From an uncultured Burkholderiaceae bacterium (GTDB lineage Bacteria; Pseudomonadota; Gammaproteobacteria; Burkholderiales; Burkholderiaceae), in the NCBI GenBank assembly GCA_937862845.1, contig CALMCK010000283.1, positions 1 to 6,732 on the forward strand: DNA of 6,732 nt, read 5' to 3'. The notes beneath the pieces were generated by a model. The model did no database searches. It was not told the origin of the DNA and was given only the letters and a program-made list of their open reading frames with translations. Shown here piece by piece: positions 1 to 5,881 of this stretch. The translations under genes were made by a program, and so were the position numbers. Within the stretch, counting starts at the first letter, position 1, and the number at the start of each line of letters is the position of its first letter.

Positions 1-84
1 TCATGGTTATGCTCCACAGATTCATGGTTATGCTCCACAGATTCATGGTTATGCTCCACAGATTCATGGTTATGCTGTGCAGAT
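1..84. repeat. 21-bp in-frame tandem repeat in the ZIP transporter tail
   Basis: Four consecutive 21-bp units are visible: 1-21, 22-42 and 43-63 are identical, and 64-84 differs at three adjacent bases. On the minus strand each unit encodes the heptapeptide HNHESVE (HNHESAQ in the innermost copy). The preceding HEHGAHE looks like a degenerate ancestor. Because 21 is a multiple of three, copy-number changes by slippage lengthen or shorten the metal-binding tail without breaking the frame. The array runs off the left edge, so the total copy number is unknown. Confidence 0.95.
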
Positions 85-887
85 TCATGAGCGCCGTGTT
101 CATGTCCCGCCATGGTTGAATAAATAATCCCCACCCCAAGAAACAACATCGCAACTTGTATCAGCCCTTGTCGCACCCCTTTAAAAACAGTCATCTGCGG
201 AATCAAATCCGCCACAGAAACATAAAGGAACGAGCTCGCCGAAACCACCAACACATACGGCACCAGCCAATCCAAATCCGTCAAAACAAAATAGCCCAAC
301 ACACCGCCGATGACCGCCATCAAACCCGAAGACAGCGTATAAAGCAGCGCACGGGTTTTCGCCAAACCCGCATTGATCAGCACCACAAAATCACCCAATT
401 TATGCATGATTTCATGCAGCGCCACCGCCAGCGCCGTCGCCCAACCCAGCTTCACATCGACCAAAAATGCCGCCGCCACCAACAAACCATCCGTCAGATT
501 GTGCACGCCGCTGCCCACCAAAATCATCCAACCGCCCTGCCCCGCATGGTCGTGATCAAAGCCGTGGTGGTGATCATGGCCATCGTGCTCGTTGTGGTGG
601 TTGTGGCGAAACAGCGCCAGTCGCTCCAGCAAAAAGAAGCCCAAAATCCCCAGCAACAAATACGTGAACAAATCCGCAGGCTCATGCCCCAACGCCATCA
701 AACCTTCCTGTGCCTCAGGTAACAGGTGCAACAGCGCCATGGCCAACAAAATGCCCGCCGCCAAGCTGATGAGACTTTGTAACAAATGACGCTGCAACCA
801 CACGCCCGCCGCCACCGCCAACGACATACTCGCCACAACCGCCACGAGATTGGCCGCAATAATTTGCAGCAATATAGATAAAGACAT
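1..887 (-). CDS. ZIP-family (LIV-1-like) zinc/divalent metal transporter, C-terminus cut by window edge
   Basis: An inner-membrane importer of zinc or related divalent metals. Read from ATG at 887 (AAGGGA ribosome site 5 nt upstream), the frame is open for 295 codons to the left edge with no stop. About eight hydrophobic segments are visible: roughly residues 5-31, 36-57, 73-93, 119-143, 148-172, 182-202, 207-229 and 241-259. Family marks are HLLPEA in TM2 (54-59), HNLTDG in TM4 (129-134) and HEIMHKLGD in TM5 (158-166). The last deviates from the LIV-1 consensus HEXPHEXGD at Pro and at the second Glu, while the H-E-x-x-H ligands remain. A His/Asp-rich loop (94-114) lies between TM3 and TM4, as is usual for ZIPs and likely a metal sensor or collector. 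Less usual is the His-rich tail after TM8 (from about 261), made of HNHESVE heptapeptides and continuing beyond the window. It is divergent from etfB. Metal specificity cannot be read from the sequence. Confidence 0.92.
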   Translation of the reverse strand, partial: MSLSILLQIIAANLVAVVASMSLAVAAGVWLQRHLLQSLISLAAGILLAMALLHLLPEAQEGLMALGHEPADLFTYLLLGILGFFLLERLALFRHNHHNEHDGHDHHHGFDHDHAGQGGWMILVGSGVHNLTDGLLVAAAFLVDVKLGWATALAVALHEIMHKLGDFVVLINAGLAKTRALLYTLSSGLMAVIGGVLGYFVLTDLDWLVPYVLVVSASSFLYVSVADLIPQMTVFKGVRQGLIQVAMLFLGVGIIYSTMAGHEHGAHESAQHNHESVEHNHESVEHNHESVEHNH

Positions 888-1154
888 TTCTTTCCCTTTC
901 ATCGAAAAGATTTTTAATAGTTTTGTTAATACAATAAAATAGCGAAAAGCCCTCCCAAGCGATTCACTCACACCATCATATCAGACGTGTCAAGCCCTTC
1001 AGAGATTTTATGCACACGAACGCACATCCAACGCTTGCAAAAATCGAACGACTGTGCTATTTTAATGAAATCGCTGCGCACATCACCATTCACAATTGCC
1101 ACAAGTTGAATCGCCACACAGGCAATGCGTCGCTTTTTTTTGCAAGCAACTGGT

Positions 1155-1183
1155 CGCACAAAACCAAGTCGCCCGCGTATAAT
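1155..1183 (+). promoter_or_regulatory. Putative sigma-70 promoter of etfBA
   Basis: A perfect TATAAT at 1178-1183 lies 61 bp before the etfB start. With a 17-bp spacer the -35 position is CGCACA (1155-1160), which matches TTGACA at only three of six positions and has no extended -10 TG. The promoter is therefore plausible but would be weak or activator-dependent. Predicted transcription starts about 1190, giving a leader of roughly 55 nt. Confidence 0.5.
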
Positions 1184-1211
1184 TCACACATTCTATTCAA
1201 CATAAAACCTC

Positions 1212-1226
1212 GCGCGGATGACGCGC
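1212..1226 (+). promoter_or_regulatory. Small GC hairpin in the etfB leader
   Basis: GCGCG (1212-1216) pairs perfectly with CGCGC (1222-1226) across a 5-nt loop, in the leader between the predicted promoter and the AGGAG ribosome site (1235-1239). No T-run follows, so it is not a terminator. It could stabilise the mRNA or affect translation, or it may be chance. Confidence 0.3.
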
Positions 1227-1244
1227 CACACATCAGGAGCCCCC

Positions 1245-1994
1245 ATGAAAGTATTAGTAGCCGTCAAACGCGTTGTCGATTACAACGTCAAAGTTCGCGT
1301 CAACGCCGCAGGCACGGATGTGGACATCGCCAGCGCCAAAATGTCAATGAACCCATTTGATGAAATCGCCATCGAGGAAGCCGTCCGCCTCAAAGAAGCT
1401 GGCGTGGCGACCGAAATCATCGTGGTCAGCGCAGGCGTGACCCAATGCACCGAAACCCTGCGCAGCGCGATGGCGCTCGGCGCAGACCGTGGGATTTTGA
1501 TTGAAACCACAGAAACCTTGCAACCACTCGCCGTGGCGAAACTCCTCGCCGCCGTGGTTAAAAACGAATCGCCTGATTTAATCATCCTCGGCAAACAAGC
1601 AATTGACGACGATGCCAACCAAACAGGTCAAATGCTCGCCGCACTCGCAGATTTACCGCAAGCCACATTCGCCTCAAAAGTCGTCATCGCCGACGGCAAA
1701 GCAACCGTCACACGCGAAATCGACGGCGGCTTAGAGACTTTGAGCATGAGTCTGCCCGCGATTGTCACCACCGATTTACGCTTAAATGAACCGCGCTACG
1801 CCACACTACCCAACATCATGAAAGCGAAGAAAAAACAACTCGACGTGACCACACCAGAAGCCCTCGGTGTCGATGTCGCACCGCGCATCAAAACATTGAA
1901 AGTCATGGACCCGCCGACGCGCAGCGCAGGGATTATCGTGCCCGACGTCGCCACGCTGCTTGAGAAACTGCGCAACGAAGCAAAAGTGCTTTAA
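1245..1994 (+). CDS. etfB: Electron transfer flavoprotein subunit beta
   Basis: The small subunit of the soluble ETF heterodimer, which takes electrons from acyl-CoA dehydrogenases and related flavoenzymes and passes them to membrane ETF:quinone oxidoreductase. The product is 249 residues, the usual family length. ATG 1245 is chosen because AGGAG at 1235-1239 lies 5 nt upstream and MKVLVAVKRVVD is the conserved N-terminus; an upstream in-frame ATG at 1218 overlaps the leader hairpin and lacks a ribosome site. The nucleotide (AMP)-binding fold shows NPFDE (36-40) and LGKQAIDDDANQTGQ (115-129). The family signature VTREIDGGLETL covers 155-166. The docking loop YATLPNIMKAKKK (185-197) carries Leu188, equivalent to human ETFB Leu195, which inserts into partner dehydrogenases, and the Lys pair that is methylated in the human protein. 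Codon use is strongly C-ending, like etfA, with which it forms an operon (49-bp gap). Confidence 0.98.
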   Translation: MKVLVAVKRVVDYNVKVRVNAAGTDVDIASAKMSMNPFDEIAIEEAVRLKEAGVATEIIVVSAGVTQCTETLRSAMALGADRGILIETTETLQPLAVAKLLAAVVKNESPDLIILGKQAIDDDANQTGQMLAALADLPQATFASKVVIADGKATVTREIDGGLETLSMSLPAIVTTDLRLNEPRYATLPNIMKAKKKQLDVTTPEALGVDVAPRIKTLKVMDPPTRSAGIIVPDVATLLEKLRNEAKVL

Positions 1995-2043
1995 TCGCCG
2001 CGCTCAAGCCAACTGAATACAAAACCAAATTTAGGAACACCCC

Positions 2044-2973
2044 ATGACCATTCTCATCATCGCTGAACACGACAACGCCACCATCCGTAAAGCCACACTC
2101 AACACCGTCACCGCCGCCGCACAAATCGGTGGCGACATCCACATCGCCGTCCTCGGCGCGGGTGTATCGGGCGCAGCCACAGCCGCCGCCGCCATTGCGG
2201 GCGTGTCTAAAGTTTTAACATTTGACGACGCATCGCTTGCCGAGCAAACCAGCGAAGCGCTCGCCGCACAGATTTTAAGCGTCGCCTCAGCTTACTCGCA
2301 CATCCTCGCGCCCGCCACCTCGATAGGCAAAAGCGTCTTGCCACGCGTCGCCGCCAAGCTCGACGTCGCGCAGGTCTCTGACATCATCAAAGTCGAGTCC
2401 ACCGACACATTCGTGCGCCCGATTTACGCAGGTAATGTGCTTGCCACCGTACAAGCCACTGACGCCGTAAAAGTCATCACCGTGCGCACCACAGGTTTTG
2501 ACGCAGCCGCAGCCACAGGTGGCACAGCATCGGTGGATGCGCAAACCATCGCACCCACGGGCAACGGCGCCACATTCGTCTCACGCGAAATCGCCAAATC
2601 CGACCGCCCAGAGCTGACCGCAGCATCGGTGGTCGTCTCAGGCGGCCGTGGCGTCGGCTCAGCAGAGAACTTTAAAATCATCGAAGCACTCGCCGACAAA
2701 CTCAACGCCGCCATGGGCGCATCGCGCGCAGCGGTGGACGCAGGCTATGTGCCCAACGACTTACAAGTCGGCCAAACGGGTAAAATCGTCGCCCCGCAGC
2801 TCTACATCGCCATCGGCATTTCAGGTGCGATTCAACATTTGGCAGGGATGAAAGACGCCAAAGTCATTGTCGCGATTAACAAAAATCCCGACGAGCCGAT
2901 TTTCCAAGTCGCCGATTACGGCATCGTCGGCGACTTGTTTGACATCGTGCCACAACTCACCGCCGCCTTGTAA
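2044..2973 (+). CDS. etfA: Electron transfer flavoprotein subunit alpha
   Basis: The large, FAD-binding subunit of ETF, and partner of the upstream EtfB. The product is 309 residues, typical for bacteria. ATG 2044 has AGGA at 2033-2036, 7 nt upstream, and begins with the conserved MTILIIAEHDN. The N-terminal alpha/beta domain spans about 1-185. The C-terminal FAD domain starts near 193 and shows VVSGGRGVGS (197-206, Arg202 near the flavin), VGQTGKIVAP (242-251), and the family signature beginning LYIAIGISGAIQH (253-265) and ending IVAIN (275-279). NPDEPIF and DYGIVGDLF complete the flavin pocket. All recognisable FAD-contact motifs are intact. It is co-transcribed with etfB and followed 10 bp later by a hairpin terminator, so the ETF operon ends here. 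Confidence 0.98.
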   Translation: MTILIIAEHDNATIRKATLNTVTAAAQIGGDIHIAVLGAGVSGAATAAAAIAGVSKVLTFDDASLAEQTSEALAAQILSVASAYSHILAPATSIGKSVLPRVAAKLDVAQVSDIIKVESTDTFVRPIYAGNVLATVQATDAVKVITVRTTGFDAAAATGGTASVDAQTIAPTGNGATFVSREIAKSDRPELTAASVVVSGGRGVGSAENFKIIEALADKLNAAMGASRAAVDAGYVPNDLQVGQTGKIVAPQLYIAIGISGAIQHLAGMKDAKVIVAINKNPDEPIFQVADYGIVGDLFDIVPQLTAAL

Positions 2974-2982
2974 TCACCGTCA

Positions 2983-3018
2983 AAACCCAGCACGGATGTG
3001 AATCTTGCTGGGTTTGTT
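2983..3018 (+). terminator. Hairpin terminator of etfBA
   Basis: AAACCCAGCA (2983-2992) pairs perfectly with TGCTGGGTTT (3006-3015). The loop can extend the stem by GAT/ATC (2995-2997 with 3002-3004). The T-tract is short (TTTGTT), so termination may be partial. On the other strand the stem is followed by TTTT, so it could work in both directions, although no converging gene is present. Confidence 0.75.
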
Positions 3019-3075
3019 ACACATGAAAAAAAACAGTTATGCGGTTGCAATAAATTATGAATCGACCTTAAACCC

Positions 3076-3420
3076 ATGAAAACTTATTTCTGCTGGAAAT
3101 GTAAAAGAGACATGCCGTTTTTGGATGAGTACGAATGGTCTATGATTGAGCCGCATTTAAAACAAGGGATTTTGGATGTTCAGCAGTATCGCAAGAATAC
3201 GGGTGTGAATCTCATAGCAGCTCAAGCAGTCGTTCGTCCAGAAGTGATGGCATTGTTTTCCAAAATTTCAGGTATGGAAAACATACAAGCCGATGTGATT
3301 TTCCATCATCGACTGAAAATTTGGGGTGCTGAATGCATGTTTTGTGGACATTTATTAAGAACACCACAAGCGGAATTTTGTGCACACTGTGGGCAACACG
3401 CAAAGCCCAATAATTTCTAA
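3076..3420 (+). CDS. Small zinc-ribbon protein of unknown function
   Basis: A 114-residue, probably cytoplasmic protein with six cysteines in three CxxC pairs: CWKC (6-9), CMFCG (87-91) and CAHCG (102-106). The last two pairs, 15 residues apart and linked by GHLLRTPQAEF, make a complete C4 zinc ribbon. The N-terminal CWKC is followed by MPFLDEYEW and a helical-looking middle (about 20-70), then HHRLKIWG (77-84). The combination CW-C...MPFLDE...HHR..G...C..CG.LRTP recalls an uncharacterised proteobacterial family, but this is from memory and no function is assigned. ATG 3076 is the only in-frame ATG after the TGA at 3058-3060; no good ribosome site precedes it, so translation may be weak or leaderless-like. 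It is AT-richer than etfBA with different codon preference, and stands alone between the ETF terminator and a broken region. It may be a later insertion. Confidence 0.75.
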   Translation: MKTYFCWKCKRDMPFLDEYEWSMIEPHLKQGILDVQQYRKNTGVNLIAAQAVVRPEVMALFSKISGMENIQADVIFHHRLKIWGAECMFCGHLLRTPQAEFCAHCGQHAKPNNF

Positions 3421-3496
3421 TTTCTGCAAAGTGGTTTAATGCAGTTTACTCCATCGTATCAATTTTCAAAACGCACACAACATTCGAAAGACAAAA

Positions 3497-3788
3497 ATGC
3501 CCTATCTCGCCCCCCAAAAAGACATGTTATTCGCCCTTGAGCACGTCGCAAACATGCAGCAGATTTTCGCAGATTTGCAGATTGACCTCGACACAGAGAC
3601 GGTGTCGGGTGTGCTTGATGAAGCCGCCAAACTGATGCAAGACGTCATCGCGCCGACCAATCGCGGCGGCGACATTGAGCCGTCGTTTCTGAAAGACGGC
3701 AAAGTCACCACCAGTGCTGGTTTTAAAGATGCATTTAAGCAATACACGCAAGGTGGCTGGCAGGCGCTGTCCCATCCTGAGGATGTCG
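3497..3788 (+). repeat. Direct repeat copy 1 (dehydrogenase 5' end)
   Basis: 292 bp matching 5882-6173 with five mismatches, at 3703, 3718, 3721, 3733 and 3738. The left boundary coincides with the ATG: the bases before it (AAA versus ACC) and everything upstream are unrelated. At the right boundary the two copies share TGGA one base past the break (3790-3793 and 6175-6178), a possible microhomology for the join to the transporter fragment. Confidence 0.95.
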
Positions 3789-3850
3789 ATGGAAATGTTC
3801 CCAACCCACATTCGTTACACCTCCATGTCGTTGCCGTATCACATTGCTAA
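3497..3850 (+). pseudogene. Truncated 5' copy of acyl-CoA dehydrogenase (first 97 codons only)
   Basis: Codons 1-97 are almost identical to the start of the dehydrogenase at 5882; homology stops at 3788, just after HPEDV. The frame then reads 20 unrelated residues, out of frame through a transporter fragment, to TAA at 3848-3850. What remains is only the N-terminal helical segment of a ~600-residue enzyme. It lacks the FAD-binding NLTEPQAGSD motif, the substrate domain and the catalytic base, so it cannot be an active dehydrogenase. The upstream sequence is unrelated to that of the intact gene and has only a weak GAAAG in place of AGGAA, so expression is doubtful. Its place behind etfBA matches where many Burkholderiales carry this dehydrogenase (established gene order, recalled), so it may be the relic of the original ETF-linked gene. 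Confidence 0.85.
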
Positions 3851-4018
3851 TGGTTGGTTAGGCGGGTTCTTGCAGACGATTGCATTTGCGACTGTGGCAG
3901 CCAAAGGCGATATTTATGCAGGGTTGTGGTATCCGATTGGCATTGCATTGATGACTTTGGTGGTGGGTTGTTGTTTGTTAAAGACACCCAAAATGTGGAT
4001 GTGAACGACGATATTTGA
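3789..4018 (+). pseudogene. C-terminal remnant of an MHS-type MFS transporter, frameshifted
   Basis: Joined directly to the truncated dehydrogenase, in the +1 frame relative to it. It starts MEMFPTHIRYTSMSLPYHIA and continues with GWLGGFLQTIAF and GDIYAGLWYP, the pattern of the last two membrane segments (TM11-TM12) of metabolite:H+ symporters of the MFS. The first ~10 segments are missing. The uninterrupted frame ends CCLLKTPKMWM with TGA at 4002-4004, which is not like the family. Moving one base at 3965-3968 gives GLLFVKDTQNVDVNDDI ending at TGA 4016-4018, which fits the usual LLFVKETK-VDI ending. This implies a one-base deletion in a Gly codon, so the fragment is decayed at both ends. Substrate cannot be inferred. 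Confidence 0.8.
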
Positions 4019-4135
4019 GGTATTCTGTTTCGGATTCGCTGTATTTAACCACATTAGAGCCGCCCATCTGCCCAACAGTTGCGCTGCTTTTTTGATTTTC
4101 TTATTTTTCTTGTTTTTTTGAATATAAAAACAAAA

Positions 4136-4140
4136 AGGAG
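4136..4140 (+). promoter_or_regulatory. Ribosome binding site deciding the synthetase start
   Basis: AGGAG here is 2 nt from ATG 4143 but 5 nt from ATG 4146. The second of the two adjacent ATGs is therefore the better start, giving a product one Met shorter. The preceding segment 4087-4130 is very T-rich and contains a TATAAA (4123-4128) too close to the ribosome site for a convincing leader. Confidence 0.6.
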
Positions 4141-4145
4141 AAATG

Positions 4146-5768
4146 ATGTCCCATAGCCCCTATTCATTTGGACTTGACCGAAATCCTGCTAATTTTGTGG
4201 CGCTCACTCCGATGAGCTTTATGTCCCGCAGTGCAGCTGTCTTTCCACATAAAACAGCCGTGATTTATGGCGACATTCATCACACATGGGCACAAAGCGA
4301 TCGACGTTCGCGCCAGCTCGCCAGTGCATTGCAAAAACACGGCATCGGTAAAGGCGATACGGTCGCTGTGATGTTGCCCAATGTGCCTGCGATGTTTGAG
4401 GCGCATTTTGGTGTGCCGATGGCAGGTGCTGTCCTCAACACACTCAATACGCGGCTCGATGCTGCGACGATTGCATTTATGTTGGAGCATGGTGAAGCCA
4501 AGGTTTTATTAACCGATCGAGAGTTCTCTGCAACAATCAAAGCGGCGTTGCAATTGATGCAGGACAAAAAACCGATGGTGATTGATGTTGAGGACTTGAC
4601 CCACGAGGGCGGTGAGCTGCTGGGCGATATTGAGTACGAAGCATTTATCATGGGCGGTGACGCTGATTTTGAATGGCAGCTGCCTGACGATGAATGGGAT
4701 GCCATTTCACTTAATTACACCTCGGGCACAACGGGCAACCCAAAAGGCGTGGTCTACCATCACCGTGGTGCGTATTTAAATGCAGTGTCGAATATTGTCA
4801 GCTGGGGCATGATGCCGCACGCGGTGTATTTGTGGACATTGCCGATGTTTCATTGCAATGGCTGGTGTTTTCCGTGGACGATTGCCGCCAATACTGGGAC
4901 GCATGTGTGTTTACGTCGCATCGACACGAAAGTGATTTTTGAGTTGATTCGGGCGCATCGGGTCACGCATTTTTGTGGCGCACCAATCGTGCACGGCATG
5001 TTAATCAATGCACCTGCCGCAGAAAAAAAAGACATCAATCATTCCGTCTCCGCCCTTATCGCAGGCGCGGCACCACCTGCTACCATCATTGAGGGTATGG
5101 AAAAACTCGGCTTTTCGATTACCCATGTCTACGGCTTGACCGAAACATACGGGCCCGCGTCGATTTGTGCCAAGCAAGACGAGTGGGAAACGTTATCCAT
5201 CGGCGAACGTGCCACGCTCAATGGTCGCCAAGGTGTGCGCAACCACATGCAAGAAGCCGTCACGGTTTTGGATGTTGAGACCATGCTGCCCGTGCCTCAT
5301 GATGGCGAAACCATTGGTGAAATCATGTTTAGAGGCAATGTGGTGATGAAAGGTTATCTCAAAAACCCAACCGCCACACTTGAAGCATTTGAAGGTGGTT
5401 GGTTTCATACTGGCGATTTGGCGGTGGTGGAAACCGATGGCTATATCAAAATCAAAGACCGCAGCAAAGACGTGGTTATTTCGGGCGGTGAAAACATTTC
5501 CAGCATCGAAGTTGAGGACGTTTTGTACCGTCATCCCGATGTTCTGACCGCTGCTGTTGTGGCGAAATCTGATGAAAAATGGGGTGAAGTGCCCGTGGCT
5601 TTTGTTGAGCTTCGAGCGGGGGGAAATCCTACCGAGATGTCGATTATTGAGCACTGCCGTGCGCATTTGGCGCACTTTAAAGTACCCAAACAAATTTTAT
5701 TCGGCGACTTGCCCAAAACTTCAACAGGCAAAATACAAAAGTTCATTTTGCGTGATCGATTAAAATGA
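4146..5768 (+). CDS. Acyl-CoA synthetase (AMP-forming, ANL superfamily)
   Basis: Activates a carboxylic acid with ATP and CoA to acyl-CoA, AMP and pyrophosphate, feeding beta-oxidation. The product is 540 residues, normal for the family and intact. Motifs in order: P-loop YTSGTTGNPKG (191-201); PMFHCNGWCFPW (233-244), typical of the branch that includes plant acyl-activating enzymes and DmdB-like ligases; YGLTETYGP (329-337); GWFHTGDL (418-425); the hinge KDRSKD (437-442); ISGGENISSIEVE (445-457); and PKTSTGKIQK (523-532) with the catalytic Lys529. No signal peptide or membrane segment is seen, so it is cytoplasmic. The branch includes short- to medium-chain and branched-acid ligases, so the substrate is uncertain and no symbol is given. 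It lies 113 bp upstream of the dehydrogenase, its functional partner, and behind the broken transporter. Codon use is less C-biased than etfBA. Confidence 0.95.
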   Translation: MSHSPYSFGLDRNPANFVALTPMSFMSRSAAVFPHKTAVIYGDIHHTWAQSDRRSRQLASALQKHGIGKGDTVAVMLPNVPAMFEAHFGVPMAGAVLNTLNTRLDAATIAFMLEHGEAKVLLTDREFSATIKAALQLMQDKKPMVIDVEDLTHEGGELLGDIEYEAFIMGGDADFEWQLPDDEWDAISLNYTSGTTGNPKGVVYHHRGAYLNAVSNIVSWGMMPHAVYLWTLPMFHCNGWCFPWTIAANTGTHVCLRRIDTKVIFELIRAHRVTHFCGAPIVHGMLINAPAAEKKDINHSVSALIAGAAPPATIIEGMEKLGFSITHVYGLTETYGPASICAKQDEWETLSIGERATLNGRQGVRNHMQEAVTVLDVETMLPVPHDGETIGEIMFRGNVVMKGYLKNPTATLEAFEGGWFHTGDLAVVETDGYIKIKDRSKDVVISGGENISSIEVEDVLYRHPDVLTAAVVAKSDEKWGEVPVAFVELRAGGNPTEMSIIEHCRAHLAHFKVPKQILFGDLPKTSTGKIQKFILRDRLK

Positions 5769-5785
5769 ATGCGTCGAATGTCGTA

Positions 5786-5824
5786 TTTGAATTTTGTATT
5801 TGAGCATGAAAAATTCTCTCAAAT
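5786..5824. promoter_or_regulatory. Nested inverted repeats, possible operator upstream of the dehydrogenase
   Basis: Two interleaved perfect 7-bp dyads: GAATTTT (5789-5795) with AAAATTC (5810-5816), and ATTTGAG (5798-5804) with CTCAAAT (5818-5824). An outer TTTGA/TCAAA pair (5786-5790, 5819-5823) extends the first. The right arm overlaps the expected -35 of the TACAAT box at 5840, a position where a repressor could block transcription. The segment is AT-rich, so chance is possible; no regulator family is identified. Confidence 0.35.
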
Positions 5825-5839
5825 CTCACAAAACTGCCG

Positions 5840-5845
5840 TACAAT
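5840..5845 (+). promoter_or_regulatory. Possible -10 box for the dehydrogenase
   Basis: TACAAT, five of six consensus bases, lies 36 bp before the start codon. No good -35 is found at 16-18 bp, so the dehydrogenase may have its own weak or regulated promoter, or be read through from the synthetase. Confidence 0.3.
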
Positions 5846-5881
5846 AAAACGGTCGTTCTTTTTTATAACAGGAATACCACC

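Larger units (their letters stand above)
888..1244. other. 357-bp divergent intergenic region between the ZIP gene and etfB
   Basis: This stretch must hold the promoters of both divergent genes. Seen in it: an AT-rich segment at 909-940 next to the ZIP start, with an imperfect dyad (TTTTGTT, 5 nt, AATAAAA) at 921-939; a T8 run at 1134-1141 preceded by a weak dyad ATTGCC/GGCAAT (1095-1100 and 1121-1126); and the etfB -10 box and leader hairpin listed separately. A 63-codon minus-strand frame (968-1159) would need a GTG start, lacks a convincing ribosome site and resembles nothing known, so it is not called. No tRNA or recognised riboswitch fold is seen. Confidence 0.6.

Noticed and set aside
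1..84. CRISPR-like or regulatory direct repeats
   Set aside because: The units abut with no spacers and translate in frame as part of a membrane protein tail, so this is a coding tandem repeat.
156..722. 188-codon plus-strand frame rich in Gln, His and Arg
   Set aside because: It is the antisense shadow of the ZIP transporter, which has clear membrane and motif structure on the other strand.
1095..1141. Possible terminator of an unseen small RNA (ATTGCC/GGCAAT dyad followed by T8)
   Set aside because: The stem is only 6 bp with a 20-nt loop and does not abut the T-run; no matching promoter is evident.
968..1159. 63-codon minus-strand frame in the ZIP-etfB gap
   Set aside because: It would need a GTG start, has no convincing ribosome site, and shows no recognisable domain.
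3714..4004. 96-codon frame starting inside the truncated dehydrogenase and reading into the transporter fragment
   Set aside because: Its first 25 codons are out-of-frame dehydrogenase sequence; only the transporter part from 3789 is meaningful, and that is a remnant.
4143..4145. ATG 4143 as start of the synthetase
   Set aside because: It is only 2 nt from AGGAG; the next codon, ATG 4146, has better spacing. The difference is one residue and cannot be settled from sequence alone.
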